Shown here piece after piece: positions 19,163 to 28,658 of a stretch of DNA of 64,000 bases (its first letter is position 1; the number at the start of each line of letters is the position of its first letter). Position numbers and translations under genes: made by a program. This DNA comes from Massilia sp. Root351 (GTDB lineage Bacteria; Pseudomonadota; Gammaproteobacteria; Burkholderiales; Burkholderiaceae_D): contig NZ_LMDJ01000001.1 in the NCBI RefSeq assembly GCF_001425045.1, positions 1,055,859 to 1,119,858 on the forward strand. The letters run 5' to 3'. The notes under the pieces were generated by a model. That model was not told the DNA's origin. It worked only from the letters and a program-made list of their open reading frames with translations, and ran no database searches.

Positions 19163-19282
19163 TTAATGCACGAAGAAGAACGACGCTTCGTGCAGCACAT
19201 CGGCGGACAGCAGCAGCCAGGTGGAGACACTGGCCAGCCCCATCAGCAGGGTACCGATGGTAAGAGGGCAGATGCGTGACAT
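19163..19282 (-). CDS. 39-residue single-pass membrane protein
   Basis: A short open frame with the features of a real gene. ATG at 19282 is preceded by GGGAG seven bases upstream on the minus strand. The product begins MSRICPLTIGTLLMGLAS, has one hydrophobic segment (about residues 5-27) and ends 'ADVLHEASFFFVH'. A positive N-terminus and a hydrophobic core suggest an inner-membrane small protein. A perfect 8-bp inverted repeat (19322-19338) lies 40 bases upstream. I know no family for it. Being so short, it needs conservation or expression evidence. Confidence 0.55.
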   Translation of the reverse strand: MSRICPLTIGTLLMGLASVSTWLLLSADVLHEASFFFVH

Positions 19283-19321
19283 GGCGGACTCCCGGGTTGG
19301 TGTTTTCTATGTCACCATCTT

Positions 19322-19338
19322 ATGCATTAATAATGCAT
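19322..19338. promoter_or_regulatory. Perfect inverted repeat, possible operator
   Basis: ATGCATTA-A-TAATGCAT is an 8-bp perfect inverted repeat with a one-base centre in an AT-rich pocket of an otherwise GC-rich region. It lies 40 bases upstream of the small membrane protein gene and 69 bases beyond the end of the 19408 gene. Confidence 0.4.
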
Positions 19339-19407
19339 CTCGGCATCAGCGGAGTGTCCATGCCCTTGTAGGACAATGGCTCGTCCTGATTTCCCGCCTT
19401 TATAGTC

Positions 19408-19854
19408 TTATTTCTTCCACTGCACCACGGCGCCCTCGGGCGCGGTGTCGAGCGCGTTCGACAGCGCCAGCCACTGCTGCAGCCGCTCGGGTTGCTTGAT
19501 GCTGATGCCCATGCCGTCGATAATGCCCACTTGTTCCAGCATGCGCGCGTCGATCTTGGCCTTGGACACGGTGGGGGCCCGCATCACCATGCGGTCGTAC
19601 GCCTTGCGCGCCTTGTTTTCCCACTTGTGCAAGCTGCTTTCGTCGAAACGGTTGGCTTCGAAGTAGACCGTCAGCGAGCCGTCCGGATTGCCGAAGCCGA
19701 CGATGCCGGCGCCTTTGCGGATGGTGCTGGTGTTGGCCAGGTCGAAATCGTCGGTGGGCACGAAAACGCCCGCGCGGCCGTCGATGTCGGGATGGCCGAC
19801 GGGAGTGTCCTTGCTGTAGGTCGAGACAGCGGACAGGGATTTTTCTTCGGACAT
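19408..19854 (-). CDS. Hypothetical cytoplasmic protein
   Basis: A 148-residue soluble protein I do not recognise. There is no signal peptide or membrane segment. It is mixed alpha/beta: 'AGIVGFGNPDGSLTVYFEA' looks like a beta-rich core, followed by a charged helix ('HKWENKARKAYDRMVMRA') and a C-terminal 'DGMGISIKQPERLQQWLALSN'. The coding character (third-position GC, no rare codons) matches neighbours. The ribosome site before ATG 19854 is weak. It stands alone on the minus strand, and no neighbour hints at a function. Confidence 0.7.
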   Translation of the reverse strand: MSEEKSLSAVSTYSKDTPVGHPDIDGRAGVFVPTDDFDLANTSTIRKGAGIVGFGNPDGSLTVYFEANRFDESSLHKWENKARKAYDRMVMRAPTVSKAKIDARMLEQVGIIDGMGISIKQPERLQQWLALSNALDTAPEGAVVQWKK

Positions 19855-20292
19855 GGTGAGCCAGGAAAGTGTTACAGGGTAGGCGACTATTGTAGCGTCA
19901 AACTAATGCCTTTGGGAAAGTCATCCGATGAGCGCGCGCAAAAAAATACCGCCAACTGGTGGCGGCATCCAAGGCCGGCGGATCCTCTCGGAGTGCGGCG
20001 GCGGAATTCCCGGAAGGGAACGTTATTCGGTGCTTAGTATTGGGTCAGATTGCGTAAAAGGTAAGCTAAGTTTCTTTTTACTATGGACTCAGCATAGCAC
20101 CGGCTTCGGCGTGGCGGCAGCAAAATCTGCGCGCGCTGCATTTTTTTTGAGCGCCCGTTGTATTTCCGCCGCAGCCGGCGCCGCGCCGCGGCACGCATCC
20201 CGGCGGCAATGAATGCATGCTGCTTGTCAACTCCCGGCTCAACTGAGTGTATGATGCGGGTTGCATGTTGTTCTTGCAATGCCAAACTCCCA
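19855..20292. other. Gene-free region upstream of the hybrid kinase
   Basis: These 438 bases separate the minus-strand hypothetical gene from the plus-strand kinase. They contain a small hairpin (CCGCCA-ACTGG-TGGCGG near 19950) and an A/T-rich run (T8 near 20142). The kinase frame is open to 20158, but the encoded Cys/Arg-rich peptide has no domain character. No convincing -35/-10 pair was found; TTGTCA at 20226 has a 20-base spacer to TATGAT. Confidence 0.5.
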
Positions 20293-22476
20293 ATGATAAC
20301 CAACGTTTCCTCCTCCCCAGCCGTGCCGCGCCGTCCCGCTTTTCTGGACGGCGGCGGGGAATGCGGCGAGCGCCTGCGCAACTTCGACTGGGCCGGTTCA
20401 CGCATGGGGCCGCCCGAACTGTGGCCGGCATGCCTGCAGACGGTGCTGCGCACCGTGCTCGGCTCGCGCTTTCCGATGGCGATCCACTGGGGCAGCGAGC
20501 TGCTGACTTTTTACAATGATGCTTTCGCGCAAGTGCTGGGCAGCAAGCATCCGGGCCACCTCGGCCGTCCCGCCAAGGAGTGGTGGCGCGAGATGTGGGA
20601 CCAGATGGCGCCCATCGTCGAGCACGTGCTGACGGGCGAAACCTACTACGTGGAAAACGCCAGCTACGCGCCCGAGCGCGGCCATAGCCAGCGCGAAACC
20701 TACTTCACGCATTGCCATAGCCCGATCTGGAACGAAGACAACCAGGTCGAAGGCGTGCTGCTGGTGCTTACCGAATCCACCCGCGAAGTGCTGGCCGAGC
20801 GCGCCTTTGTGGCGCTGAACCGGCGCCAGGCGTTCCAGCTCGACGTGGCGGACCGGCTGCGCGGCCTGGGCGCGGCCACCGAGGTCACGGCAGCTGCCAC
20901 CGAGCTGCTGGGCAACTACTTGCACGTATCGCGCGTGTATTACACCGAAATCAACGAGGGCAGCCGCACCGCCTTCGTGCAGGGCGCGTGGAGCGCCGCT
21001 GACCTGCCGCCGCTGCCCGGCAGTGCGCGGCTGGACGATTTCAGTCCGGAGATCATCGGCATCCTGAACGAGGGCAAGCCCTTCGTGGTGAACGACGTGC
21101 GCACCGACCCCCGCACCCAGGCCTACGCGGACGCCTACCTGGCGCTGGGCATGGGCGCCATCGTGGCGGTACCGCTGCTGCAGGCCGGCCGCGTCACCTG
21201 CGCGCTGAACCTGTCGCACCATGTGCCGCGCGCGTGGACGCGCGAAGACATCGCCATCACGCAGGACGTGGTGCAGCGCACCTGGGAGGCCGTGGAGCGC
21301 GCGCGCGCCGTGGCGGCGCTGCGTTCCGAGCACGAACACAGCAAGCGCGCCCAGGCCGCGCTGCGCGACGCAGACAAGCGCAAGGACGAATTCCTGGCCA
21401 TGCTGGCGCACGAGCTGCGCAACCCGCTGGCGCCGATCGGCACGGCGGCGGAGCTGCTGCGCCACTTCCAGTTCGACGAGGCCACCGTCAAGCGCACCAG
21501 CGAAGTCATTTCGCGCCAGGTCAAGCACATGACCGGGCTGATCGACGACCTGCTGGACGTGTCGCGGGTGACGCGCGGCATGGTCACCTTGCAGAAGGAA
21601 ACGCTGGACCTGCGCGACGTGCTGGGCTACGCCGCAGAGCAGGCCCGTCCGTTGATGGAGGCGCGCCGCCACCGCTTTGCCGTGCAGCTGCCGCCCGAGC
21701 CCATCCACGTGCTGGGCGACAAGAAACGCCTGGTGCAGGTGATCGCCAACCTGCTCAACAACGCTGCCAAGTACACGCCGGAAGACGGCTTTGTCGAACT
21801 GCGCCTGAGCCTGCGCGGCGACAGCGCCACCGTGACGGTGCGCGACAACGGCGTCGGCATGCTGCCGGAACTGCTGGCGCGCGCCTTCGAACTGTTTGCG
21901 CAGGACGAGCGCACGCTGGACCGCTCGCAGGGCGGCATGGGCCTGGGGCTGGCGCTGGTGCAGCGCCTGGCCGAGGCGCACCAGGGCAGCGTGGCCGCGC
22001 ACAGCGACGGCATTGGCAAGGGCAGCACCTTCATCCTGCGCCTGCCGGTGGCGCAGCAGCAGGCCCAGGCCGGCCAGGACGCGCCGGGCGCCGCGGCGGC
22101 GCCGGCGGTGCGCAGCCTGCGCCTGCTGGTGGTGGACGACAACGTGGACGCGGCCGAAACGCTGGGCATGCTGATGGCGGAGGCCGGCCACCAGGTGACG
22201 GTGGAGCACAGTTCGCGCGTGGCGCTGGACCGGGCGCGCGAACTGCGGCCGGACATCTGCCTGCTGGACATCGGCCTGCCCGACATCGACGGCAACGAGC
22301 TGGCGCGGCGGCTGCGGCTGCAGCCCGAGACGGCCGGGACCGTGCTGATAGCCGTAACCGGTTACGGCCAGGAGCGCGACCGCAACGAGTCTTATGCGGC
22401 CGGCTTCGACTACCACTTCGTCAAGCCGGTCGACATGCCGCGCCTGCAAGCGCTGATGGCCCGCATCGCCGGATAA
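20293..22476 (+). CDS. Hybrid sensor histidine kinase (PAS-GAF-HisKA-HATPase-REC)
   Basis: A 727-residue hybrid kinase without membrane segments, so a cytoplasmic sensor. Domain order: a PAS-like domain (about 20-165, with 'MAIHWGSELLTFYNDAFAQV'), GAF (about 185-330), HisKA with the phosphorylated His373 in LAHELRNPLAPI, HATPase_c (about 480-595, with 'NLLNNAAKYTPEDG', 'RDNGVGML' and 'GGMGLGLALV') and a C-terminal receiver with phospho-acceptor Asp659 in 'DICLLDIGLPD'. No partner regulator is adjacent, so it may feed an unlinked phosphorelay. ATG 20293 is preferred over earlier in-frame starts that give a Cys/Arg-rich tail, but no ribosome site supports it. Confidence 0.9.
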   Translation: MITNVSSSPAVPRRPAFLDGGGECGERLRNFDWAGSRMGPPELWPACLQTVLRTVLGSRFPMAIHWGSELLTFYNDAFAQVLGSKHPGHLGRPAKEWWREMWDQMAPIVEHVLTGETYYVENASYAPERGHSQRETYFTHCHSPIWNEDNQVEGVLLVLTESTREVLAERAFVALNRRQAFQLDVADRLRGLGAATEVTAAATELLGNYLHVSRVYYTEINEGSRTAFVQGAWSAADLPPLPGSARLDDFSPEIIGILNEGKPFVVNDVRTDPRTQAYADAYLALGMGAIVAVPLLQAGRVTCALNLSHHVPRAWTREDIAITQDVVQRTWEAVERARAVAALRSEHEHSKRAQAALRDADKRKDEFLAMLAHELRNPLAPIGTAAELLRHFQFDEATVKRTSEVISRQVKHMTGLIDDLLDVSRVTRGMVTLQKETLDLRDVLGYAAEQARPLMEARRHRFAVQLPPEPIHVLGDKKRLVQVIANLLNNAAKYTPEDGFVELRLSLRGDSATVTVRDNGVGMLPELLARAFELFAQDERTLDRSQGGMGLGLALVQRLAEAHQGSVAAHSDGIGKGSTFILRLPVAQQQAQAGQDAPGAAAAPAVRSLRLLVVDDNVDAAETLGMLMAEAGHQVTVEHSSRVALDRARELRPDICLLDIGLPDIDGNELARRLRLQPETAGTVLIAVTGYGQERDRNESYAAGFDYHFVKPVDMPRLQALMARIAG

Positions 22477-22510
22477 AAAAATGCTGCACCGGCATGGCCG
22501 CCGGTGCAGC
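22474..22510 (-). terminator. Intrinsic terminator facing the 3' end of the hybrid kinase gene
   Basis: A perfect 11-bp stem (22483-22493 with 22500-22510) has its T-run only on the minus strand (A7 on plus at 22475-22481). It would stop antisense transcription before it enters the kinase gene. On the plus strand the hairpin follows the stop codon but lacks T residues. Confidence 0.6.
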
Positions 22511-22720
22511 GAATAGTCCCCTCAACTGTACCGGCGCATGCCGGCAAGTTCAATTTAGCCTATTGCAGAGCTAACGCGGCCTTTATCGCACGCCGATCTC
22601 GATTGCCTCAAACAATGTCCATTTAAGCCATACAAGCCCTAGGCAGGGCCGCATACGTGTGCTTGCGGGGCTGATGGAAGGTGCGGTCGCCCGGCAGCGT
22701 GCCGGCCATGAGCGGAAGCA

Positions 22721-22924
22721 GTGCCAACTGCCGCCAGTACCCGCAAGCGCATCCTTGGCAGGCCGCGCGCGGGCCCGCTCTGTCCTGCCGCCGAACGCGC
22801 CGGCATTCCCCGCGAACGCCGGCATCGCGCGCGTTCGCCAAACGGATATCCGACGTTGAAGACCTTGGTTGCCGGCTTGCAGGCGGCAGGCCTGAAACCA
22901 AGCGTTTCCCGCGCTGCCGCATAA
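22721..22924 (+). pseudogene. Remnant of an antitoxin-like HTH protein (addiction module antidote type)
   Basis: The end of this frame reads 'AERAGIPRERRHRARSPNGY' and then 'PTLKTLVAGLQAAGLKPSV'. It follows the C-terminal pattern of HigA/'putative addiction module antidote' proteins (AGI.RESLYRALSP.GNPTL.TL..VL.A.GL.LSV). The upstream two-thirds of such a protein cannot be followed in one frame; fragments seem to shift into other frames, and the turn 'RESLYRAL' is altered to 'RERRHRAR'. No ribosome site precedes the ATG at 22721 and no toxin gene is adjacent. I infer a decayed toxin-antitoxin locus. The match was made by eye only. Confidence 0.45.
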
Positions 22925-22939
22925 AGCACCGCGGAAAAG

Positions 22940-22970
22940 AAAAAAGCCCAGTCGATGACTGGGCTTTTTT
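22940..22970 (-). terminator. Terminator of tRNA-His (bidirectional shape)
   Basis: AAAAAAGCCCAGTC-GAT-GACTGGGC-TTTTTT: an 8-bp stem flanked by six A and six T residues, so it works on either strand. It lies 12 bases past the 3' end of the tRNA on the minus strand. Confidence 0.85.
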
Positions 22971-22981
22971 CCGTAATTCTG

Positions 22982-23058
22982 TGGGGTGACTGATGGGGCT
23001 CGAACCCACGACAACAGGAATCACAATCCTGGACTCTACCAACTGAGCTACAGCCACC
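22982..23058 (-). tRNA. tRNA-His (anticodon GTG)
   Basis: A complete 77-base tRNA including the extra G(-1) typical of tRNA-His and an encoded CCA end. The acceptor stem is GTGGCTG with CAGTCAC. The anticodon arm is CAGGA-TTGTGAT-TCCTG with anticodon GTG, and the T-loop is TTCGAGC. It closely resembles bacterial tRNA-His throughout, has its own consensus-like promoter and is followed by a terminator. Confidence 0.97.
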
Positions 23059-23103
23059 ACTGATTTACTTCGCCTGAAGCACTGTTTGCGCGTCAGGTGC
23101 CGA

Positions 23104-23132
23104 ATTATACTAGGGTATCCGGCATCTTGCAA
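23104..23132 (-). promoter_or_regulatory. Promoter of tRNA-His
   Basis: On the minus strand TTGCAA (23132-23127), a 17-base spacer and a perfect TATAAT (23109-23104). The start would fall about 40 bases before the mature tRNA. Confidence 0.75.
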
Positions 23133-23170
23133 AGGCTTGCGGCGCCTTTTTTCGAAAAACGCCGAATTGC

Positions 23171-24016
23171 CTAGATTTTAAGCGATTCCACGTCCACTGT
23201 CATTTTCAGCAGCGTGGCGAAGGCCGGCGCCAGCGCTTCCTTCGCGCCCGTGGTATAGCCATGCAACAGCGGAGGATGGCCGGCGCTGCCTGGGCGCTGC
23301 AAGCCGCCATTTTCCAGCAGGCGCGCCAGCTGGCGCGCCACGGCTTCGCCGGTGTCGATCAGTGTGACGTCCACGCCGCCCGCCTGCGCCACCGCGCGCG
23401 CAATCGCTTCCTGCACGAACGGGTAGTGCGTGCAGCCCAGCACCAGCGTGTCCGCCCCTTGCGCCACCAGCGGCGCGATATAGCGCTCCAGCATGGCGCG
23501 CGTGGCGGGCGTATCCAGCTCGCCCTGCTCGATCAGGTCCACCAGGCCCACGCAAGGCTGCAGCAGGAACTGGGCTTGCGTGGCGCCGGCGATCTGTTCG
23601 CGCAGCAGCAGGAACTTCTCGCCCGACAGCGTGCGCTGCGTGGCCAGCACGCCGACCTTGCCGTTGCGCGTGGCTGCGGCGCCGGGTTTCAGGCCCGGTT
23701 CCACGCCTACCACCGGCAGCTCTGGATAATGCGCGCGGATAGCCTTGATGGCAGCCACGGTGGCCGTATTGCAGGCCACCACCAGCGCCTTCACGCCGCG
23801 CCCCACCAGGAAGGCCGCCACCGCCAGCGAACGCTCCACCACCACCGCTTCCGTCTTGTCGCCATAGGGCGCAAAGCCGGAATCGGCGAAGTAGATCAAG
23901 TGCTCCTGCGGCAGCAGCGCGCGCACATGGCGCAGCACCGACAATCCGCCCACGCCGGAATCGAAGACGCCGATAGGCGCGTCGGCCGGCGTGGGGAAGG
24001 GCAGCGTTGGAATCAC
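23171..24016 (-). CDS. murI: Glutamate racemase
   Basis: A 281-residue glutamate racemase that makes D-glutamate for peptidoglycan. The catalytic cysteines are Cys82 in VVACNTATVAA and Cys195 in VLGCTHYPF. The N-terminal 'IGVFDSGVGGLSVLRHV' supplies the conserved Asp19-Ser20, and 'YFADSGFAPYGDK' is the usual substrate loop. The start codon is GTG at 24016, just 15 bases after the fumarase gene, so the two are probably cotranscribed. The start has only a weak ribosome site and a few residues before VFDSG could be optional. Confidence 0.95.
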   Translation of the reverse strand: MIPTLPFPTPADAPIGVFDSGVGGLSVLRHVRALLPQEHLIYFADSGFAPYGDKTEAVVVERSLAVAAFLVGRGVKALVVACNTATVAAIKAIRAHYPELPVVGVEPGLKPGAAATRNGKVGVLATQRTLSGEKFLLLREQIAGATQAQFLLQPCVGLVDLIEQGELDTPATRAMLERYIAPLVAQGADTLVLGCTHYPFVQEAIARAVAQAGGVDVTLIDTGEAVARQLARLLENGGLQRPGSAGHPPLLHGYTTGAKEALAPAFATLLKMTVDVESLKI

Positions 24017-24031
24017 GTGCTCAGCGTCCGC

Positions 24032-25561
24032 TTACTTGGACACGACAGGCACATTCAGCGCCTCGATCTTGGCAGCCCATTCCTTGGGACCTGTGTTATG
24101 CACCGAAGTGCCGCCCGCGTCCACGGCCACGGTGACCGGCATGTCCTGCACTTCGAACTCGTAGATGGCTTCCATGCCCATGTCTTCAAAGCCCAGCACC
24201 TTGGCCGACTTGATGGCCTTCGACACCAGGTAGGCCGAGCCGCCCACCGCCATCAGGTAAGCCGACTTGTGCTTCTTGATCGACTCGATGGCGGCCGGGC
24301 CGCGTTCAGCCTTGCCGATCATGGCGATCAGGCCGGTCTGCTCCAGCATCATGTCGGTGAACTTGTCCATGCGGGTGGCGGTGGTTGGGCCGGCCGGGCC
24401 CACCACTTCGTCGCGCACCGGATCGACCGGGCCCACGTAGTAGATGACGCGGTTCTTGAAGTCCACCGGCAACTGCTCGCCCTTGGCCAGCATGTCCTGG
24501 ATGCGCTTGTGCGCGGCGTCGCGGCCGGTCAGCATCTTGCCGTTCAGGAGCAAGGTCTGGCCTGGGGTCCACGAAGCCACTTCTTCCTTGGTCAGCGTGT
24601 CCAGGTTGACGCGCTTGGACTTCTCGGTGTCCGGGGTCCAGCTCACGTCCGGCCAGTCCGACAGCTTCGGTGGCTCGATGTAGGAAGGGCCCGAGCCATC
24701 CAGCACGAAATGCGCGTGGCGGGTGGCGGCGCAGTTGGGGATCATCGCCACCGGCTTGGAGGCCGCGTGGGTCGGGTACATATTGATCTTCACGTCCAGC
24801 ACCGTGGTCAGGCCGCCCAGGCCCTGCGCGCCGATACCCAGCGCGTTGATGCGGTCGCACAGTTCGATGCGCAGTTCTTCGGTCTTGTTGCGAGGGCCGC
24901 GCTGCTTCAGCTCATACATGTCGATGTCTTCCATCAGCGACTCTTTCGCCATCAGCATCGCCTTCTCGGCCGAGCCGCCGATGCCGATGCCCAGCATGCC
25001 CGGCGGGCACCAGCCGGCGCCCATCAGCGGCACGGTCTTCAGCACCCAGTCGATCAGCGAATCGGACGGGTTGAGCATCACGAACTTGGTCTTGTTCTCG
25101 GAGCCGCCGCCCTTGGCAGCCACGCTCACGTCGACGGTATTGCCCTCGACCAGTTCCATGTGCACCACGGCCGGCGTGTTGTCCTTGGTGTTCTTGCGCT
25201 CGAAGTGCGGGTCGGCCACGATGGAGGCGCGCAGCTTGTTGTCGGCGAAGTTGTACGCGCGGCGCACGCCTTCATTGACCGCGTCGGTGACGGTGCCGGA
25301 GAAGCCCTCGAAGCGCACGCCCATGCCGATCTTCAGGAACACGTTGACGATGCCGGTGTCCTGGCAGATCGGACGCTTGCCTTCGGCGCACATGCGCGAG
25401 TTGGTCAGGATCTGCGCGATCGCATCTTTCGCTGCCGGGCTTTGCTCGGCTTCATACGCGCGCGCCAGGTGCTGGATATAGTCGGCCGGGTGGTAGTAGC
25501 TGATGTACTGCAGCGCCGCTGCGACGGATTCGATCAGGTCTTCTTGCTTTATGACGGTCAT
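24032..25561 (-). CDS. Class I (iron-sulfur) fumarate hydratase
   Basis: A 509-residue class I fumarase converting fumarate and L-malate in the TCA cycle. It holds both the alpha (N-terminal) and beta (C-terminal) halves, as in E. coli FumA/FumB. Three cysteines fit the 4Fe-4S ligands: Cys66 in RPICQDTG, Cys185 in GWCPPGML and Cys277 in IPNCAATRH. The C-terminal half carries 'YYVGPVDPVRDEVVGPAGPT' and 'TRMDKFTDMMLEQTGLIAMI'. The cluster is oxygen-labile in this family; whether the genome has a class II FumC backup is unknown. It lies between a UPF0114 gene and murI in a minus-strand run. Confidence 0.95.
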   Translation of the reverse strand: MTVIKQEDLIESVAAALQYISYYHPADYIQHLARAYEAEQSPAAKDAIAQILTNSRMCAEGKRPICQDTGIVNVFLKIGMGVRFEGFSGTVTDAVNEGVRRAYNFADNKLRASIVADPHFERKNTKDNTPAVVHMELVEGNTVDVSVAAKGGGSENKTKFVMLNPSDSLIDWVLKTVPLMGAGWCPPGMLGIGIGGSAEKAMLMAKESLMEDIDMYELKQRGPRNKTEELRIELCDRINALGIGAQGLGGLTTVLDVKINMYPTHAASKPVAMIPNCAATRHAHFVLDGSGPSYIEPPKLSDWPDVSWTPDTEKSKRVNLDTLTKEEVASWTPGQTLLLNGKMLTGRDAAHKRIQDMLAKGEQLPVDFKNRVIYYVGPVDPVRDEVVGPAGPTTATRMDKFTDMMLEQTGLIAMIGKAERGPAAIESIKKHKSAYLMAVGGSAYLVSKAIKSAKVLGFEDMGMEAIYEFEVQDMPVTVAVDAGGTSVHNTGPKEWAAKIEALNVPVVSK

Positions 25562-25597
25562 GATGTTCTCGCTGGAGGATGGAAAGCTAGGTGCAAA

Positions 25598-26206
25598 TTA
25601 GTGAGGCTTGGCCAGTTGCTGGGTACGGGTCATCAGATTATCGGTGTAGGCGATAGCGATGGTCGACAGCAGGAATACGATATGGATAGCGGTCTGCGCG
25701 ATCAGCACTTTCTCGGTGTACTTGTCGGCATTGATGAAGGTCTTCAGCAGGTGGATCGACGAAATGCCGACGATGGCCATGGCCAGCTTGGTCTTGAGCA
25801 CCGAAGCGTTCACGTGCGACAGCCACTCCGGCTGATCGGGATGGCCTTCCAGGTGCATGCGCGAGACGAAGGTTTCATAGCCGCCCACGATCACCATGAT
25901 CAGCAGGTTGGAGATCATCACCACGTCGATCAGTCCCAGCACCACCAGCATGATGGTGGTTTCATTCAGCTTGGTGGGCACAGCGCCGCCCACGGCCACG
26001 GCGTGGAAGATATGCTCCAGCGCCGCCTCGTTGCCAAGTGCCGCGCCGATCAGGTCTTTCAGTTCAACCCAGAAGTGGAATACGTAGACGCACTGTGCCA
26101 GGATCAGGCCCAGGTACAGCGGCAGCTGCAGCCAGCGCGACATGAAGATAAAGCCCGCCAGCGGCGGCAGTTTGTTCGGATTCGAGTTGCGCGGTTGTTC
26201 CATCAT
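25598..26206 (-). CDS. UPF0114/TIGR00645 family membrane protein
   Basis: A 202-residue inner-membrane protein with about four transmembrane helices (near 22-42, 84-108, 138-158 and 170-190). The segments 'SRWLQLPLYLGLILAQCVYV', 'LGLIDVVMISNLLIMVIVGG' and 'YETFVSRMHLEGHPDQPEWL' are typical of UPF0114 (E. coli YqhA). The molecular role is not established. It starts a three-gene minus-strand run with fumarase (36 bases on) and murI. Two adjacent ATGs are possible; GGAG nine bases before the first favours 26206. Confidence 0.92.
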   Translation of the reverse strand: MMEQPRNSNPNKLPPLAGFIFMSRWLQLPLYLGLILAQCVYVFHFWVELKDLIGAALGNEAALEHIFHAVAVGGAVPTKLNETTIMLVVLGLIDVVMISNLLIMVIVGGYETFVSRMHLEGHPDQPEWLSHVNASVLKTKLAMAIVGISSIHLLKTFINADKYTEKVLIAQTAIHIVFLLSTIAIAYTDNLMTRTQQLAKPH

Positions 26207-26337
26207 TAATGCGTGCTCCGGTAGGCTGCGATTGAATTGCCGACATTTTACACTTGCTCAACGCTGTCGGCACCGGCACAGGCCGATCTGCCGTAGAATT
26301 GCTGAAAAGACCAGATTGCCCATACGCCCAGTTTGGC

Positions 26338-26366
26338 TATGCATCGGCTATATATGTATCGGCTAT
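26338..26366. repeat. Two 14-bp direct repeats upstream of acsA
   Basis: TATGCATCGGCTAT (26338-26351) and TATGTATCGGCTAT (26353-26366) differ at one base and have a 15-bp period; an additional GGCTAT lies at 26335. They end 63 bases before the acsA ATG, a good place for an activator or repressor site. Confidence 0.55.
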
Positions 26367-26429
26367 GTAAGGCATCCGTAAGCGGCAACGCTTAAGGTGT
26401 TTGCAAACAATTACTAATGGAGACCTAGC

Positions 26430-28421
<1,992 letters not shown>

Positions 28422-28460
28422 GAGGGCAGAGCGAGGCTGGGAGAGGCGGCGCAAAAAACA

Positions 28461-28489
28461 TTGGTACTTTCGAGAATCTTTGCTACAAT
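28461..28489 (+). promoter_or_regulatory. Promoter of tRNA-Ser
   Basis: TTGGTA, a 17-base spacer and TACAAT, followed by a GC-rich discriminator (TGCGCC), as is common for stable RNA promoters under stringent control. The start would be about 24 bases before the tRNA. Confidence 0.75.
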
Positions 28490-28519
28490 GTGCGCCTCTT
28501 GCAGCGATGCGAGAGAACT

Positions 28520-28610
28520 GGAGAGGTGGATGAGTGGTTGAAGTCGCACGCCTGGAAAGCGTGTATAGGTTCATAGCCTATCGGGGGTTCGAATCCCCCT
28601 CTCTCCGCCA
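28520..28610 (+). tRNA. tRNA-Ser (anticodon GGA)
   Basis: A complete 91-base class II tRNA with encoded CCA. The acceptor stem is GGAGAGG with TCTCTCC. The anticodon arm is CACGC-CTGGAAA-GCGTG with anticodon GGA. The long variable arm (TATAGGTTCATAGCCTA) is typical of tRNA-Ser, and the T-arm is GGGGG-TTCGAAT-CCCCC. Its own promoter and terminator flank it. A shortened, inverted copy of its outer parts lies at 28659-28735. Confidence 0.97.
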
Positions 28611-28620
28611 GGATAAAAAC

Positions 28621-28655
28621 AAAAAGGCCACCTTTGGGTGGCCTTTTTGTTTTTA
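28621..28655. terminator. Terminator of tRNA-Ser
   Basis: AAAAAGGCCACC-TTTG-GGTGGCCTTTTT is followed by GTTTTT. The stem is perfect and A/T flanks make it active on both strands. Confidence 0.9.
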
Positions 28656-28658
28656 GCG

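Larger units (their letters stand above)
22477..22981. other. Intergenic region with an antitoxin-like remnant
   Basis: About 505 bases between the kinase and tRNA-His. They hold the hairpin at 22483-22510, the remnant at 22721-22924 and the tRNA terminator at 22940-22970. The rest shows no supported gene. Confidence 0.6.

Noticed and set aside
19928..20212. 94-codon open frame on the plus strand upstream of the hybrid kinase
   Set aside because: No ribosome site, no domain, and composition unlike neighbouring genes.
20226..20257. Promoter-like pair TTGTCA and TATGAT before the hybrid kinase
   Set aside because: The spacer is 20 bases and there is no proper extended -10, so it was not called.
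22583..23132. Several overlapping frames on both strands around tRNA-His
   Set aside because: They run through the tRNA and its terminator and have no family support apart from the antitoxin-like end at 22721-22924.
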